Below, piece after piece: positions 29,745 through 38,856 of a stretch of 64,000 nucleotides of DNA. Positions within the stretch are counted from its first letter, which is position 1. Each line of letters opens with the position of its first letter. The DNA is from Methyloversatilis discipulorum (GTDB lineage Bacteria; Pseudomonadota; Gammaproteobacteria; Burkholderiales; Rhodocyclaceae): NCBI RefSeq assembly GCF_000527135.1, contig NZ_AZUP01000001.1:3348001-3412000 (forward strand), in the 5' to 3' direction. Made by a program: the position numbers and the translations under genes. A model generated the notes under the pieces. The model did no database searches, had not been told where the DNA came from, and saw only the letters and a program-made list of their open reading frames with translations.

Positions 29745-30593
29745 TCAGGTGTTCCAGATGCGCGGCGTCTGCGCCGGTCGCCCGGTCATGGCCGGGCGTA
29801 TCAGCGCCCACAGATGCACGAACCATGCCCGCGCCGCCTGCGTGCAGTCGCCGCGGTAGCGTGCCAGCAGTACGCCGGGTAATCGCGTGACGCCGGAGTG
29901 TCCGGGCGGGGCCGGCACCGCGCGACAGGCGGCCAGCAGTGCCGCGTCGGCGTCGATGCCGGCGGCGACCAGCGTGCCGAACACCGGGGCGCCGGCCAGT
30001 CCGGCGGCCGACGCGAGCAGCGGCGCACCGGCAGCCAGTCGCGCCTGTTCCAGCCACAGCGTGCGGCCGTCGCGGGTGATGCGGCTGTCCAGCGCCAGCG
30101 CGCCGCGCTCGAAGCGCTCGCCGCTGGCGGTGCGGCCCAGGCACCACAGGTCCATGCCGATGAAGCGACCGTCGCTCGTCAGGTCGATGTGGTTGCTTGC
30201 GCACGCTCGCGCGCCGTCGAACACGATGGCGTCCTGCGGCAGCCATTCGACGACGGCGCCGGCGCCGACGCGCAGATGCAGGTCCGAGCGGGCGAGCGGA
30301 CCGGCGCTGCGGTACCACTTGGTGGCGCCCGGCGTGGTGATCAGCGCGTGCGTGCCGGGGCCGGCGTCGAGCTCGACCTGCAGCGCGTCGCCGCCGGCGA
30401 TGCCACCGGGCGGGTGCAGCAGCAGCGTGTGGCAGACCGCGTCGCCCTCCGGGTAGAGCGGCTTCTGCACGCGCAGCGGGCCGCTGTGTTCGCGCCGCGC
30501 CAGCACGGTGCGACCGTCGAGTGCGCGGTAGCCGAGCGCGATGCGGGCTTGCCAGCCGGCGTCGCTGCCGGCGTCTGGTGTCGGGGTGTGCAT
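29745..30593 (-). CDS. ureD: Urease accessory protein UreD
   Basis: 282 residues. The conserved blocks GPLRVQKPLYPEG, LLHPPGGIAGGDAL, TTPGATKWYRS and the C-terminal RYRGDCTQAARAWFVHLW match UreD/UreH. UreD binds apo-urease and passes nickel from UreG to the active site. It is the first gene of the operon. No clear Shine-Dalgarno precedes the ATG at 30593, so the exact start is less certain. A sigma-54-like element lies about 60 bases upstream. Confidence 0.94.
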   Translation of the reverse strand: MHTPTPDAGSDAGWQARIALGYRALDGRTVLARREHSGPLRVQKPLYPEGDAVCHTLLLHPPGGIAGGDALQVELDAGPGTHALITTPGATKWYRSAGPLARSDLHLRVGAGAVVEWLPQDAIVFDGARACASNHIDLTSDGRFIGMDLWCLGRTASGERFERGALALDSRITRDGRTLWLEQARLAAGAPLLASAAGLAGAPVFGTLVAAGIDADAALLAACRAVPAPPGHSGVTRLPGVLLARYRGDCTQAARAWFVHLWALIRPAMTGRPAQTPRIWNT

Positions 30594-30651
30594 GAGGACG
30601 TGTCAAAAATCGCGGCACGGCCGGAACCGGCCACCGCTTTGCCGACACAAA

Positions 30652-30665
30652 GCACGACGTGTGCC
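30652..30665 (-). promoter_or_regulatory. Sigma-54-like promoter upstream of the urease operon
   Basis: On the minus strand GGCACACGTCGTGC has GG and GC exactly 10 bases apart, as required for -24/-12 promoters. With flanking bases it matches nine of twelve consensus positions of TGGCACG-N4-TTGCW. It would start transcription near 30640, about 47 bases before ureD. Urease operons in many proteobacteria are under nitrogen control. No NtrC or UreR site was confirmed. Confidence 0.35.
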
Positions 30666-30700
30666 GAACGCCGACGCCAAAGTGATTGCAAGGAGCTTCG

Positions 30701-31555
30701 ATGAGCCGACCGACCCCTGCCTGCAGACTGTGCGCGCCGCTGCTGGCGCTGCTCGCCTTCTGTGCCGTGCCGGCCGCGGCCGACGACGACACGCCGCCCG
30801 GCCTGCTCGACCGCGTGCCGGTGGCGGCGCGCACCGTGTTCCAGCTGTACGCGAAGAGCGAGCGCGGCACCGCCAGCGGTTCGGCGGTCATGGTCGGGCC
30901 CGGTCTGCTGGCCACCAGCTGCCACGTGCTGAACGACGCCACGCACGCGGTGGTGGTGCAGACCGGCGAGGCGCTGCAGGTGGCGCTGGTTGCCGCCGAC
31001 TGGCGGCGCGACCTGTGCATCCTGAAGTCGGACATCATTACCACGCGCGCGGCGCCGCTGATTCCGGCCAGCCAGGTGCGCAAGAAGGACACCGTGTTCA
31101 GCCTCGGCTTCACCGGCGGTCGCTTCGCCTACGACCTGGGTGAGGTACGCCAGCTGTACGCGATGGACGGCAGCCGCGTGCTGCGCGGCAGCGCCGCCTT
31201 CGCCGCTGGCGCCTCGGGCGGCGGCCTGTTCGACGCCGAAGGGCGGCTGGTCGGCATCCTCACCTTCTACAAGCTGAGCGCCGACAAGAGCATGTTCTTC
31301 GCCATTCCGGCCGACTGGGTGCCGGAGGTGCTGGCGCGCGGCGTGCAACCGAAGACGGCCGACGCGCGTCCGTTCTGGGCCGACGCCACCGACGCGCGTC
31401 TGCCCTTCCTGCAGGCGGTGCAGTACGAACACGAAGGTCGCTGGGATGCGCTGGCGCAGCATGCGCAGCTGTGGCTGGCGCGCGAGCCGGACGCGGTGGA
31501 GGCGCGCGATACGCTTGAACAGGCGCTGGCCCGCGCGGGCGGTGCGCCGCGCTGA
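30701..31555 (+). CDS. Secreted trypsin-like serine protease
   Basis: 284 residues. AAGGAG lies 5 bases before the ATG, which decides the start. A Sec signal peptide (residues 1-31, ending AAA) is followed by a chymotrypsin-fold domain. His is in LLATSCHVLND, Asp in ADWRRDLCILKS, and Ser in AFAAGASGGGLFDAEGRLVG, so the catalytic triad is complete. There is no PDZ domain. The last 60 residues form helices resembling a TPR-like tail. It is divergent from ureD and its stop codon abuts that of the next, convergent gene. Substrate unknown. Confidence 0.82.
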   Translation: MSRPTPACRLCAPLLALLAFCAVPAAADDDTPPGLLDRVPVAARTVFQLYAKSERGTASGSAVMVGPGLLATSCHVLNDATHAVVVQTGEALQVALVAADWRRDLCILKSDIITTRAAPLIPASQVRKKDTVFSLGFTGGRFAYDLGEVRQLYAMDGSRVLRGSAAFAAGASGGGLFDAEGRLVGILTFYKLSADKSMFFAIPADWVPEVLARGVQPKTADARPFWADATDARLPFLQAVQYEHEGRWDALAQHAQLWLAREPDAVEARDTLEQALARAGGAPR

Positions 31556-32965
31556 TCAGCGCGGCAGCCGGGCCATGTAGAGGCCGCCGTCCAGCTTCTG
31601 CACGATGCCCTGGCTGCCCAGCGGCGCCCAGGTCAGTGCGTGCGCGTTCGCGTCGTAGCCGATGCGCTGCGGCGAAGCCGGCGTGCCGACAACGAGACGT
31701 GCGGAGATGTCGTCTGCACGCGCGCCGTCGCGGATCAGCGCGGCCTGCAGCGCCACCATGCGACCGACCGCCTGCGTGTCGTACAGACGCAGCAGGTAGT
31801 CGCCGTAGTCGGCGACCGCCAGGGTCAGCAGCAGCCGGCCCGCCGGGTTGTACAGCACGCGCGACAGGTCGCCGTAGTCGGCAGCGCCCTGCAGGAAGGC
31901 GCGGTTCTGCGCCTGCAGCGCCGCCAGTCGCGCGTCGTGCGGACCGGCCAGCGCAGCGTCGAGCGCTGCCGCGTGCGTCGCCCAGTCGTTCAGCGTCGCA
32001 TCGCGCTTGTAGAAGGCAGGCAGCAGCAGCTGTTCGAGCAGCGACGGCGAGTTGCCGTCGGCGAACACGGCGTTCGCCTGGCCGCTGCGCAGAGTGTTCA
32101 TCGTGGCGGCCATCCAGCCGGCTTCCTGCCGGATGGCGCCGCGCAAGTCGAGCTCGGCGTCGCTGGCATCCGCCAGCAGCGCAGCGAGCTGCGGCGCGTC
32201 CTTCACCGCGTCGGGCCAGCGGTGCAGCCATTCGCCCAGCACCGTCAGGTGCATGCGCAGATGGCTGGTGCCGACCATCTTCTGGATCAGCGAAGCGTCG
32301 GGGACGGCCAGCAGACGGCGCAGGAAAGTCGCCTGTGCGGCCAGGATGTCGAGCGCGCGTGCGCTGTCGTCGTTCTCCATCGCCACCGTCGCTTCGGCCA
32401 GCCGCAGGCGCAGCAGACCGGCCAGCGGACCGTAGGCGGTGAGCGGGGCGTCCGGGTGCGCCAGCATCTGCGCCTGGAAGCGCGGCTGCGCGACGATTGT
32501 GTCGAGCCGGTCGAGTGCGGCGCGGTGCGCGTCGGACAGTGCGACGATCTGCGCCGCCTGGGCCAGCCAGCGCTCGACGCAGGCGCCGTGCGCCGGGTCG
32601 CACAGCGCCTGCGTGTCGGGCAGCGGCAAGGCGTCGGCCGGCAGTTCGGGCGGCTGATACGGGCCGGCGTCGGCGCGGGCGAAGTGTTCGCGCGCGTGCG
32701 CCAGCCGCGCACGACCGAAGGCCGCACTGTCGCTGCCGGCCGGCGCGCGCAGGCCTTCGAGCAGCAGCGCGCCATTGCCGCTTCCGCCGATGGCGGGGGG
32801 CGCGTCGAGCAGGGCCTGCGCGGGCGCGCTGCGCGTGGCGTCCGGCAGCAGCCAGGCAATGGCGATCAGCAGCACCAGCAGGGTGACGGCCGCGACGATG
32901 CCGGCGACCAGGGCGCGCAACAGTCGCTGTGCGACCGGGCGGCGATGTTTAGTGGAGGTTTTCAT
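31556..32965 (-). CDS. Large hypothetical protein with one N-terminal membrane anchor
   Basis: 469 residues. An Arg-rich start is followed by a single TM helix (about 20-40, GIVAAVTLLVLLIAIAWLL). The remainder is helix-rich, with a Cys pair (LCDPAHGACVERW) and many Ala/Leu/Asp residues, and is presumably periplasmic. I recognise no domain. Its stop codon and that of the convergent protease gene share the palindrome TGATCA with no gap. A longer frame from 33124 lacks a ribosome site. It ends 67 bases from the HD-GYP gene on the same strand. Confidence 0.6.
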   Translation of the reverse strand: MKTSTKHRRPVAQRLLRALVAGIVAAVTLLVLLIAIAWLLPDATRSAPAQALLDAPPAIGGSGNGALLLEGLRAPAGSDSAAFGRARLAHAREHFARADAGPYQPPELPADALPLPDTQALCDPAHGACVERWLAQAAQIVALSDAHRAALDRLDTIVAQPRFQAQMLAHPDAPLTAYGPLAGLLRLRLAEATVAMENDDSARALDILAAQATFLRRLLAVPDASLIQKMVGTSHLRMHLTVLGEWLHRWPDAVKDAPQLAALLADASDAELDLRGAIRQEAGWMAATMNTLRSGQANAVFADGNSPSLLEQLLLPAFYKRDATLNDWATHAAALDAALAGPHDARLAALQAQNRAFLQGAADYGDLSRVLYNPAGRLLLTLAVADYGDYLLRLYDTQAVGRMVALQAALIRDGARADDISARLVVGTPASPQRIGYDANAHALTWAPLGSQGIVQKLDGGLYMARLPR

Positions 32966-33032
32966 CCGGTCCGGTCCCTGAATGTATGGCCGGATTCTAT
33001 GCCGGCTTGGTGACGCTGATGCCGCTCCGTCG

Positions 33033-34160
33033 TCAGTCGTCCAGCCCGAAAAGGGCCTGGATCGCGCGCAATTCCTCGGCCGATTGCGCCAGCGCATCGA
33101 CGCAGACCGGGTCGAGCTTGCCATCGTCGGCCATGCGACGCAGTTCGGCCAGCGCGTCCTCGTTGCTCCAGGGCTTCTTGTACGGTCGCTCCGAGGTCAG
33201 CGCGTCGAGGATGTCGGCGACGGCGACGATGCGCGCTTCGAGCGGGATCGCAGCGCCGCGCAGGCCGCGCGGGTAACCGCTGCCGTCCAGCCACTCGTGG
33301 TGGTGGCTGACGATGTTGCGCAGGATGGACAGATAGGGCGTTTCGGCCAGACCGGCTTCCTGCATCACCTCGTCGATCAGCTGCACGCCCAGTTCCACGT
33401 GGCCCTGCATCTTCAGCCGCTCGTCCGGGGTCAGGCGGCCGGGTTTCAGCAGCACGTTGTCCGGAATGCCCACCTTGCCGATGTCGTGCAGCGGTGAGAA
33501 CAGGTACACGTGTTCGACGAACTCGTCGCCAAGGCCGAAGTGCGGCGCGACGCGCTGCGCGATCAGCCGGCTGTAGCTGGACATGCGGTCGAGGTGGCGA
33601 CCGGTTTCGATGTCGCGCAGATGCGCCAGCCCACGCGCCACCTTGACCATGCCTTCGACTGCGTGCGACAGGCTGAATACGTTCAGCACCGACAGCCGGC
33701 ACAGCTGAACGTAGATCTGCAGTTCGCCCGGCAGCCGGCCGTCGAAAGCACCGGGTTTGCGCGAATCGAAGAACAGGAAGCCGAGCAGCGTGCCGGACTG
33801 GTAGAGCGGCACCGTGTAGCTGCTGCGATAGCCGTGCGCCAGCAGCCATGCGGTGTGTTCGCCGTGCGGCAGCGGCAGCTGGGTGAAATCATGGATGACG
33901 CGCGTTTCGCGCTTGCCGGCCAGTTCGAGCAGCGACGGCACCTGTGCCAGCGGCCGCTCGTACAGCGACAGCGGGTCGTCCACGTCGCTGCTGTTCACAT
34001 AGGTCTTCAGCACGTCGTGGCGCGCGTCGTACAGCGTGATGGCGATGCGGTGCACCTGCGGGTGATGCTGACGCACGCGCGCGTGCAACCACTGCATCTG
34101 AGCGGTCAGCGATCCGCCGCTGTCGTCATCCAGGGTTTCGAATGAAACCGTGTCGTTCAT
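33033..34160 (-). CDS. HD-GYP domain protein, probable cyclic-di-GMP phosphodiesterase
   Basis: 375 residues. A GAF-like sensory domain (about 20-165) is followed by an HD-GYP domain. The HD dyad is in PLHDIGKVGIP (225-226), the HHE in SHHHEWLDG (287-289) and the GYP in GSGYPRG (295-297). All metal ligands I can place are present, so hydrolysis of cyclic-di-GMP to pGpG or GMP is likely. This lowers the signal and usually favours motility over biofilm. It is a single gene with no TM helix. What the GAF domain binds is unknown. Confidence 0.9.
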   Translation of the reverse strand: MNDTVSFETLDDDSGGSLTAQMQWLHARVRQHHPQVHRIAITLYDARHDVLKTYVNSSDVDDPLSLYERPLAQVPSLLELAGKRETRVIHDFTQLPLPHGEHTAWLLAHGYRSSYTVPLYQSGTLLGFLFFDSRKPGAFDGRLPGELQIYVQLCRLSVLNVFSLSHAVEGMVKVARGLAHLRDIETGRHLDRMSSYSRLIAQRVAPHFGLGDEFVEHVYLFSPLHDIGKVGIPDNVLLKPGRLTPDERLKMQGHVELGVQLIDEVMQEAGLAETPYLSILRNIVSHHHEWLDGSGYPRGLRGAAIPLEARIVAVADILDALTSERPYKKPWSNEDALAELRRMADDGKLDPVCVDALAQSAEELRAIQALFGLDD

Positions 34161-34305
34161 GGCCGTGCTCCGGAATGCGCGGTGGCCTTGGCGCCGCGTT
34201 CTCGTTCGTCGTCTGGGTCTGCCGCGCGTCGTGTGCGCGTCGACGTGCGCAGCCTACACCGTGCGCTGTGCATCTGTCATGCGGCTGTGGGTATGAACAA
34301 TTGTT

Positions 34306-34881
34306 TCAGCGCACGCGCTGAAGATGTTCCGGCAGATCAATGTCGCGCAGCACGCCGTCGTCACCGGCTTCGATCAGTTGTACCGGATGCGTGCGCAGCA
34401 GCTCGCGCGCACCGCTGTCGCCGTGCAGCGCAGCCAGTGCCGCGCCGTGTGCGGCGCCGAAAGCGACCGGGTGGCCGCGCTGGCCGGCGAAGGCCGCGGC
34501 GGCGATGCGCTCCGGCCGGTCGATGGCGGCGGCGACCGCGCGGATGGCGTCGACCGGCAGCCAGGGCATGTCGGCCAGCGTCACCAGCCAGCCATCGGCG
34601 CCGGCGCTGTCGCCTACCGCATGCGCGAGCGCGCTGCCCATGCCCGCTTCGGCGTCGGGGCTTTCCAGCACTCGGCAGCCGGCGTCGCGCAGGTCCGCCG
34701 CCAGCGCTTCATGGCCGGGGCGGATGACCGCGATGCTGCCCGGCAGCACGGTGCACAGTGCACGCGCAGCGTGCCAGGCGACGCTGCGGCCGTCGGGCAG
34801 CGTGGCCAGCAGCTTGTTGCTGTGGCCGCTCGGATCGAAGCGCCGGCCGTAGCCGGCGGCGAGCAGGATGCCCTGGATCAT
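34306..34881 (-). CDS. MobA-like nucleotidyltransferase (probable molybdenum cofactor cytidylyltransferase)
   Basis: 191 residues. It begins MIQGILLAAGYGRRFDPSGH, the sugar-nucleotide/MobA LAAGxGxR signature, and continues with KLLA. LVTLADMPWLPVDAI is the metal-binding core, and GQRGHPVAFG follows. In xanthine dehydrogenase-type operons such proteins (MocA) transfer CMP to the molybdopterin cofactor. Its place behind xdhC and the molybdenum hydroxylase genes supports that role. The gap to xdhC is 124 bases. The last bases form an inverted repeat TTCAGCGC/GCGCTGAA (34305-34322). Confidence 0.83.
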   Translation of the reverse strand: MIQGILLAAGYGRRFDPSGHSNKLLATLPDGRSVAWHAARALCTVLPGSIAVIRPGHEALAADLRDAGCRVLESPDAEAGMGSALAHAVGDSAGADGWLVTLADMPWLPVDAIRAVAAAIDRPERIAAAAFAGQRGHPVAFGAAHGAALAALHGDSGARELLRTHPVQLIEAGDDGVLRDIDLPEHLQRVR

Positions 34882-35005
34882 TGCCTGATCGGCGGATGGC
34901 CGGGGTACGGCGTGCCGGCGCGCCGGACCGACGACGGAGGGGGGTGTCGTCTGCCCGGCGGCCGTACGCCGTTCATGGTCGCGCCCGCGGTGGCGGGCGC
35001 GAGAT

Positions 35006-36034
35006 TCAGTTCGGGCCGAGCACGCACGACGACAGCGTGTCGGCCGCGATGTCGAGCGCGACCTTGGCCTCGCGCACATTGAGAAGCGTGTCGGCGGCGG
35101 CACCGTTCTTCATCGCCACCAGTTCGGCGGCGATCGATACCGCGATCTCGGCCGGTGTGCGGCTGCCGATGTACAGCCCGGCCGGGCCGCGCAGGCGGTC
35201 GATCTGCGCCTCGCTGAGGTCGAATTCCTTCAGCCGTTCGCGACGTGCATCGTTGTTGTGGCGGGAGCCGAGCGCGGCGACGTAGAAGGCGGGCGACTTC
35301 AGCGCCTCCATCAGCGCCAGATCGTCCAGCTTGGGGTCGTGCGTCAGCGCGATCACCGCGGTGCGCGCGTCCGGCTGCATCGCGATCACCACGTCGTCCG
35401 GCATGTCGCGGGTCAGCGTGGTGCCGGGCACGCTCCACTCCTCGCTGTATTCCTCGCGCGGGTCGCACACGGTGACCGCGAAATCGAGCGAACTGGCGAT
35501 ACGCGCGAGGCTGCCCGACAGCTGGCCGGCGCCGATCAGCAGCAGCCGGTAGCGCGGGCCGAACACGCTGATCAGCGTGTGACCGTCGAAATGCAGCGCC
35601 TGGTCGGCGTGGCCGGCGTGCAGCGCGGCGCGGCCGCTGGCAAGGTCGAGGCGGCGGGTGAGCAGTTCGCCGCGACCCAGTCGCGTCAGCAGATCGTCCA
35701 GCGCACCGGCATCGGCCAGCGGTTCCAGCACCAGCTGCAGCGTGCCGCCGCAGGGCAGGCCGAAGCGGCGCGCCTCGTCGGCGGTGACGCCGTAGCTCAC
35801 CGCGTGTGCCTCGGTCGGCAGGCCGTCGCGGCGCAGCCGGAAGATGAGGTCGTCCTCGATGCAGCCGCCGGACACCGAACCGACCGCGCGGCCGTCGTCA
35901 CGCAGCGCCAGCAGCGCGCCGGGCGGGCGCGGCGACGAGCCCCAGGTGCGCACCACCGTCGCCAGCATGACGCGGTGGCCGTCGCGCAACCAGTCGCGGG
36001 CGCGGGTCAGTACTTCGAGATCAAGGCTGTCCAT
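35006..36034 (-). CDS. XdhC/CoxI family molybdenum enzyme maturation protein
   Basis: 342 residues. The N-terminal XdhC domain has VVRTWGSSPRPPGALLAL and GSVSGGCIEDD. The C-terminal Rossmann part has YRLLLIGAGQLSGSLARIA and VCDPREEYSEEW. XdhC proteins bind molybdopterin cofactor, add the terminal sulfido ligand and insert it into hydroxylases. The context (two molybdopterin subunits and a 2Fe-2S subunit upstream, a MobA-like gene downstream) is the expected one. The gap to the upstream subunit gene is 62 bases. Confidence 0.92.
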   Translation of the reverse strand: MDSLDLEVLTRARDWLRDGHRVMLATVVRTWGSSPRPPGALLALRDDGRAVGSVSGGCIEDDLIFRLRRDGLPTEAHAVSYGVTADEARRFGLPCGGTLQLVLEPLADAGALDDLLTRLGRGELLTRRLDLASGRAALHAGHADQALHFDGHTLISVFGPRYRLLLIGAGQLSGSLARIASSLDFAVTVCDPREEYSEEWSVPGTTLTRDMPDDVVIAMQPDARTAVIALTHDPKLDDLALMEALKSPAFYVAALGSRHNNDARRERLKEFDLSEAQIDRLRGPAGLYIGSRTPAEIAVSIAAELVAMKNGAAADTLLNVREAKVALDIAADTLSSCVLGPN

Positions 36035-36096
36035 ATGTCATTCCTTCATGACGCGGACGGCGCGCCTGAGCGGCCGCCCGCGGGGCGATGCTTCGC

Positions 36097-38307
36097 TCAG
36101 GCCTGCAGCTGTTCGCCGATCGGCAGCGTGTGGATCACCTTGCCGGTCGCCGCACGCAGCGCGCTCGCCAGTGCCGGCGCCAGCGGCGGCACGCCTGGTT
36201 CGCCGACACCGGTGGGCGCGGCGGCCGACTTGACGATGTGCACCTCAACCTTCGGCATTTCGTTGATGCGCAGCACCGGGTAGTCGTTGAAGTTGGACTG
36301 CTCGACCACGCCGTCCTTCAGCGTGATGGCGCCGGTCAGCGCGGCGGCCAGCGCGTAGCCGATGCCGCCCTCCATCTGCGCCTTGACCACGTCCGGATTC
36401 ACGACGACGCCGCAATCGACGGCACAGACCACGCGGTCGACCTTGAAGCTGCCGTCCTTCTGCACCGTCACCTCGACCACTTCGGCGACGAAGCTGTTGA
36501 ACGACTCATGCACGGCGACGCCGCGGCCGCGCTTCGCACCGTCGGCGGCCGGCGCCAGCGGCTTGTTCCAGCCGGCCTTGTCGGCGGCCAGCTTGAGCAC
36601 GCCGGCGTGGCGCGGATGCTTCTTCAGCAGTGCCATGCGGTAGGCCACCGGGTCCTTGCCGGCGTTCAGCGCCAGCTCGTCGATGAACAGTTCGGTCGCG
36701 TAGGCGGTATGGGTCGAGCCGACCGAGCGCCACCACTGTACCGGCACCTTCACGTCGGCATTGGTGGTGTGCAGATCGACGTTCAGGTTGGGGATGGCGT
36801 AGGGCAGCGTGGACGCGCCTTCGACCGAGGTGATGTCGACGCCATCCTTCACCAGCATCGGTTCGAACGGCGAACCGGCGATGATGGACTGGCCGACGAT
36901 GCGCTGCTGCCAGGCGACCGGCATGCCCTTGGCGTCGACTGCCGCGCGCACGCGGTGCAGGTAGATCGGGCGGTAGAAGCCGCCGCGCATGTCGTCCTCA
37001 CGGCTCCACACCAGCTTGACCGGCGCGCGACCGTTGATCGCCTTCACGATCTGCGCGGTTTCGAGCAGATAGTCCGACTGCGGATTGGCGCGGCGACCGA
37101 AGCTGCCGCCGGCATACACCATGTTCAGCTTCACGCGGTCGGCTTCGATGCCCAGCGTCTTGGCCAGCGAGAACTGATCGACCGTGTGCAGCTGTTCGCC
37201 GTTCCATACCTCGCACTGGCCGTTCTCCAGCTTCATGACGCAGTTCAGCGGCTCCATCGACGCGTGCGCCAGATAGGGGAACACGTATTCCGCCTCGATC
37301 ACCTTGCCGGCCTTGGCCAGCGCCGCTTCGGCATTGCCGTCGTTGCGCGCGTTCAGCCCGGGCGTCTTCGCGCGTTCGCGGTAGTCGGCGACGATGGCAT
37401 CACTGCTGCCGCGGTAGGCCTGCGATTCGTCCCACTCGACCTTGAGCGCGTCGCGGCCCTTCTTCGCGGTCCAGTAGTCGGCGGCCAGCACCGCGACACC
37501 GTTCGGGATGACGACGACGTCGCTCACGCCCTTGACCGCACGCGCAGCCTTGTCGTCGACCGACTTCACGCGGCCGCCGAAGCGCGGCGGGTGGGCGACC
37601 ACGGCGACCAGCATGCCGGGCAGCTTCACGTCCTGGGTGAAGGTGGCGCGGCCGGTGGTCTTGGCGACGCTGTCCACGCGCGGTGCGCTGCGACCGATCA
37701 GCGTGAAGTCTTTCGGATTCTTCAGCTTCACGTTGGCCGGCACCGGCAGTTGCGCCGCCGCCTCGGCCAGTTCGCCGAAGCCGGCCTTGCGGCCGCTGGC
37801 GGCGTGCGACACGACACCGTTCTTCACCGTGATCTGCGACGCCGGGACCTTCCACTGCTGCGCGGCGGCTGAAACCAGCATGGCGCGCGCGGTGGCGCCG
37901 GCGCGGCGCATCTGTTCGTAGGAGTTGGCGATGGCGGTGCTGCCGCCGGTGCCCTGCGCCTTCCAGAACAGATTGCTGTAACGCTTGGCGTCGGCCGGTG
38001 CGCCCTCGACCGTCACGCGCGACCAGTCGGCGTCCAGCTCCTCGGCCACCAGCGTGGCCAGGCCGGTGTACACGCCCTGACCCATTTCGAGGTGCTTGGA
38101 CACCACGGTGACCGTGCCGTCGGTGCCGATGCGCAGGAAGGCGTTCGGCGAGAACTCGCCATCGACCATCGCGCTGCCGGCGTGACCGGGGCCACCGACC
38201 TCGGCCAGTGCGACGGTCGGCGCGACGATGGCGAGCGCCAATCCGGCGCCGCCCTTGAGGAAGCCGCGGCGGGTGGTCTGGAATGCATTCTCGATGCGGA
38301 AATTCAT
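36097..38307 (-). CDS. Molybdopterin-binding subunit of an aldehyde/isoquinoline-type oxidoreductase (copy 1)
   Basis: 736 residues. A twin-arginine signal (TRRGFLKGGAGLALAIVAP) indicates folded export to the periplasm. Molybdenum hydroxylase features are HLEMGQGVYTGLATLVAEEL, YAGGSFGRRANPQSD, QWWRSVGSTHTAYA and PTGVGEPGVPPLAPA, the last with the catalytic Glu. This belongs to the IorB/periplasmic aldehyde oxidase type in which one chain carries the Mo domains. It lies 11 bases downstream of the 2Fe-2S subunit gene. It is a distant paralogue of the 720-residue protein at 38857. The substrate cannot be told from sequence. Confidence 0.9.
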   Translation of the reverse strand: MNFRIENAFQTTRRGFLKGGAGLALAIVAPTVALAEVGGPGHAGSAMVDGEFSPNAFLRIGTDGTVTVVSKHLEMGQGVYTGLATLVAEELDADWSRVTVEGAPADAKRYSNLFWKAQGTGGSTAIANSYEQMRRAGATARAMLVSAAAQQWKVPASQITVKNGVVSHAASGRKAGFGELAEAAAQLPVPANVKLKNPKDFTLIGRSAPRVDSVAKTTGRATFTQDVKLPGMLVAVVAHPPRFGGRVKSVDDKAARAVKGVSDVVVIPNGVAVLAADYWTAKKGRDALKVEWDESQAYRGSSDAIVADYRERAKTPGLNARNDGNAEAALAKAGKVIEAEYVFPYLAHASMEPLNCVMKLENGQCEVWNGEQLHTVDQFSLAKTLGIEADRVKLNMVYAGGSFGRRANPQSDYLLETAQIVKAINGRAPVKLVWSREDDMRGGFYRPIYLHRVRAAVDAKGMPVAWQQRIVGQSIIAGSPFEPMLVKDGVDITSVEGASTLPYAIPNLNVDLHTTNADVKVPVQWWRSVGSTHTAYATELFIDELALNAGKDPVAYRMALLKKHPRHAGVLKLAADKAGWNKPLAPAADGAKRGRGVAVHESFNSFVAEVVEVTVQKDGSFKVDRVVCAVDCGVVVNPDVVKAQMEGGIGYALAAALTGAITLKDGVVEQSNFNDYPVLRINEMPKVEVHIVKSAAAPTGVGEPGVPPLAPALASALRAATGKVIHTLPIGEQLQA

Positions 38308-38318
38308 CTGTGCGCTCC

Positions 38319-38777
38319 TCAGGCCAGGGACTTGGCGGCTTCGTGGATGGCCGCGCGGATGCGGACATAGGTGGCGCAGCGACACACGTTGCCGCTCATC
38401 GCGGCGTCGATGTCGGCGTCGGTCGGCGTCGGGTTCGAAGCGAGCAGCGCGGTGGCCGACATGATCTGGCCGGACTGGCAGTAGCCGCACTGCACCACGT
38501 CCAGCTTCTGCCAGGCGGCCTGCACGGCGGCACCGACCTTGGCTTCACCGACCGATTCGATGGTGGTGATCTTCTTGCCGGCGACGGCCGAGATCGGCGT
38601 CACGCAGGAGCGCGTGGCCTGGCCGTCGACGTGCACCGTACAGGCGCCGCACATGGCGATGCCGCAGCCGAACTTGGTGCCGGTCATGTTCAGGCCGTCG
38701 CGCAGCGCCCACAGCAGCGGGGTGTCGTCGGGCAGGTCGACCGCGACGTCGCGGCCATTCAGGTTGATCGTTGCCAT
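38319..38777 (-). CDS. 2Fe-2S subunit of the molybdenum hydroxylase
   Basis: 152 residues. The N-terminal plant-type ferredoxin cluster is [17 protein letters not shown], with a later Cys in [10 protein letters not shown]. The C-terminal cluster is in [10 protein letters not shown] and [11 protein letters not shown]. It passes electrons from the Mo centre to a carrier. It has no export signal, so it may travel with the Tat-exported partner as a complex. The start at 38777 has GAGGG upstream. It is the only 2Fe-2S gene in the operon, although there are two Mo subunits. Confidence 0.94.
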   Translation of the reverse strand: MATINLNGRDVAVDLPDDTPLLWALRDGLNMTGTKFGCGIAMCGACTVHVDGQATRSCVTPISAVAGKKITTIESVGEAKVGAAVQAAWQKLDVVQCGYCQSGQIMSATALLASNPTPTDADIDAAMSGNVCRCATYVRIRAAIHEAAKSLA

Positions 38778-38856
38778 GGTTGAGCCCTCATCGATGGCGG
38801 TCGGGCCGCCGGTGGTGGTTGGAATGCGCGGGCGGCGCCCGCAGTTCAAATGGAAA

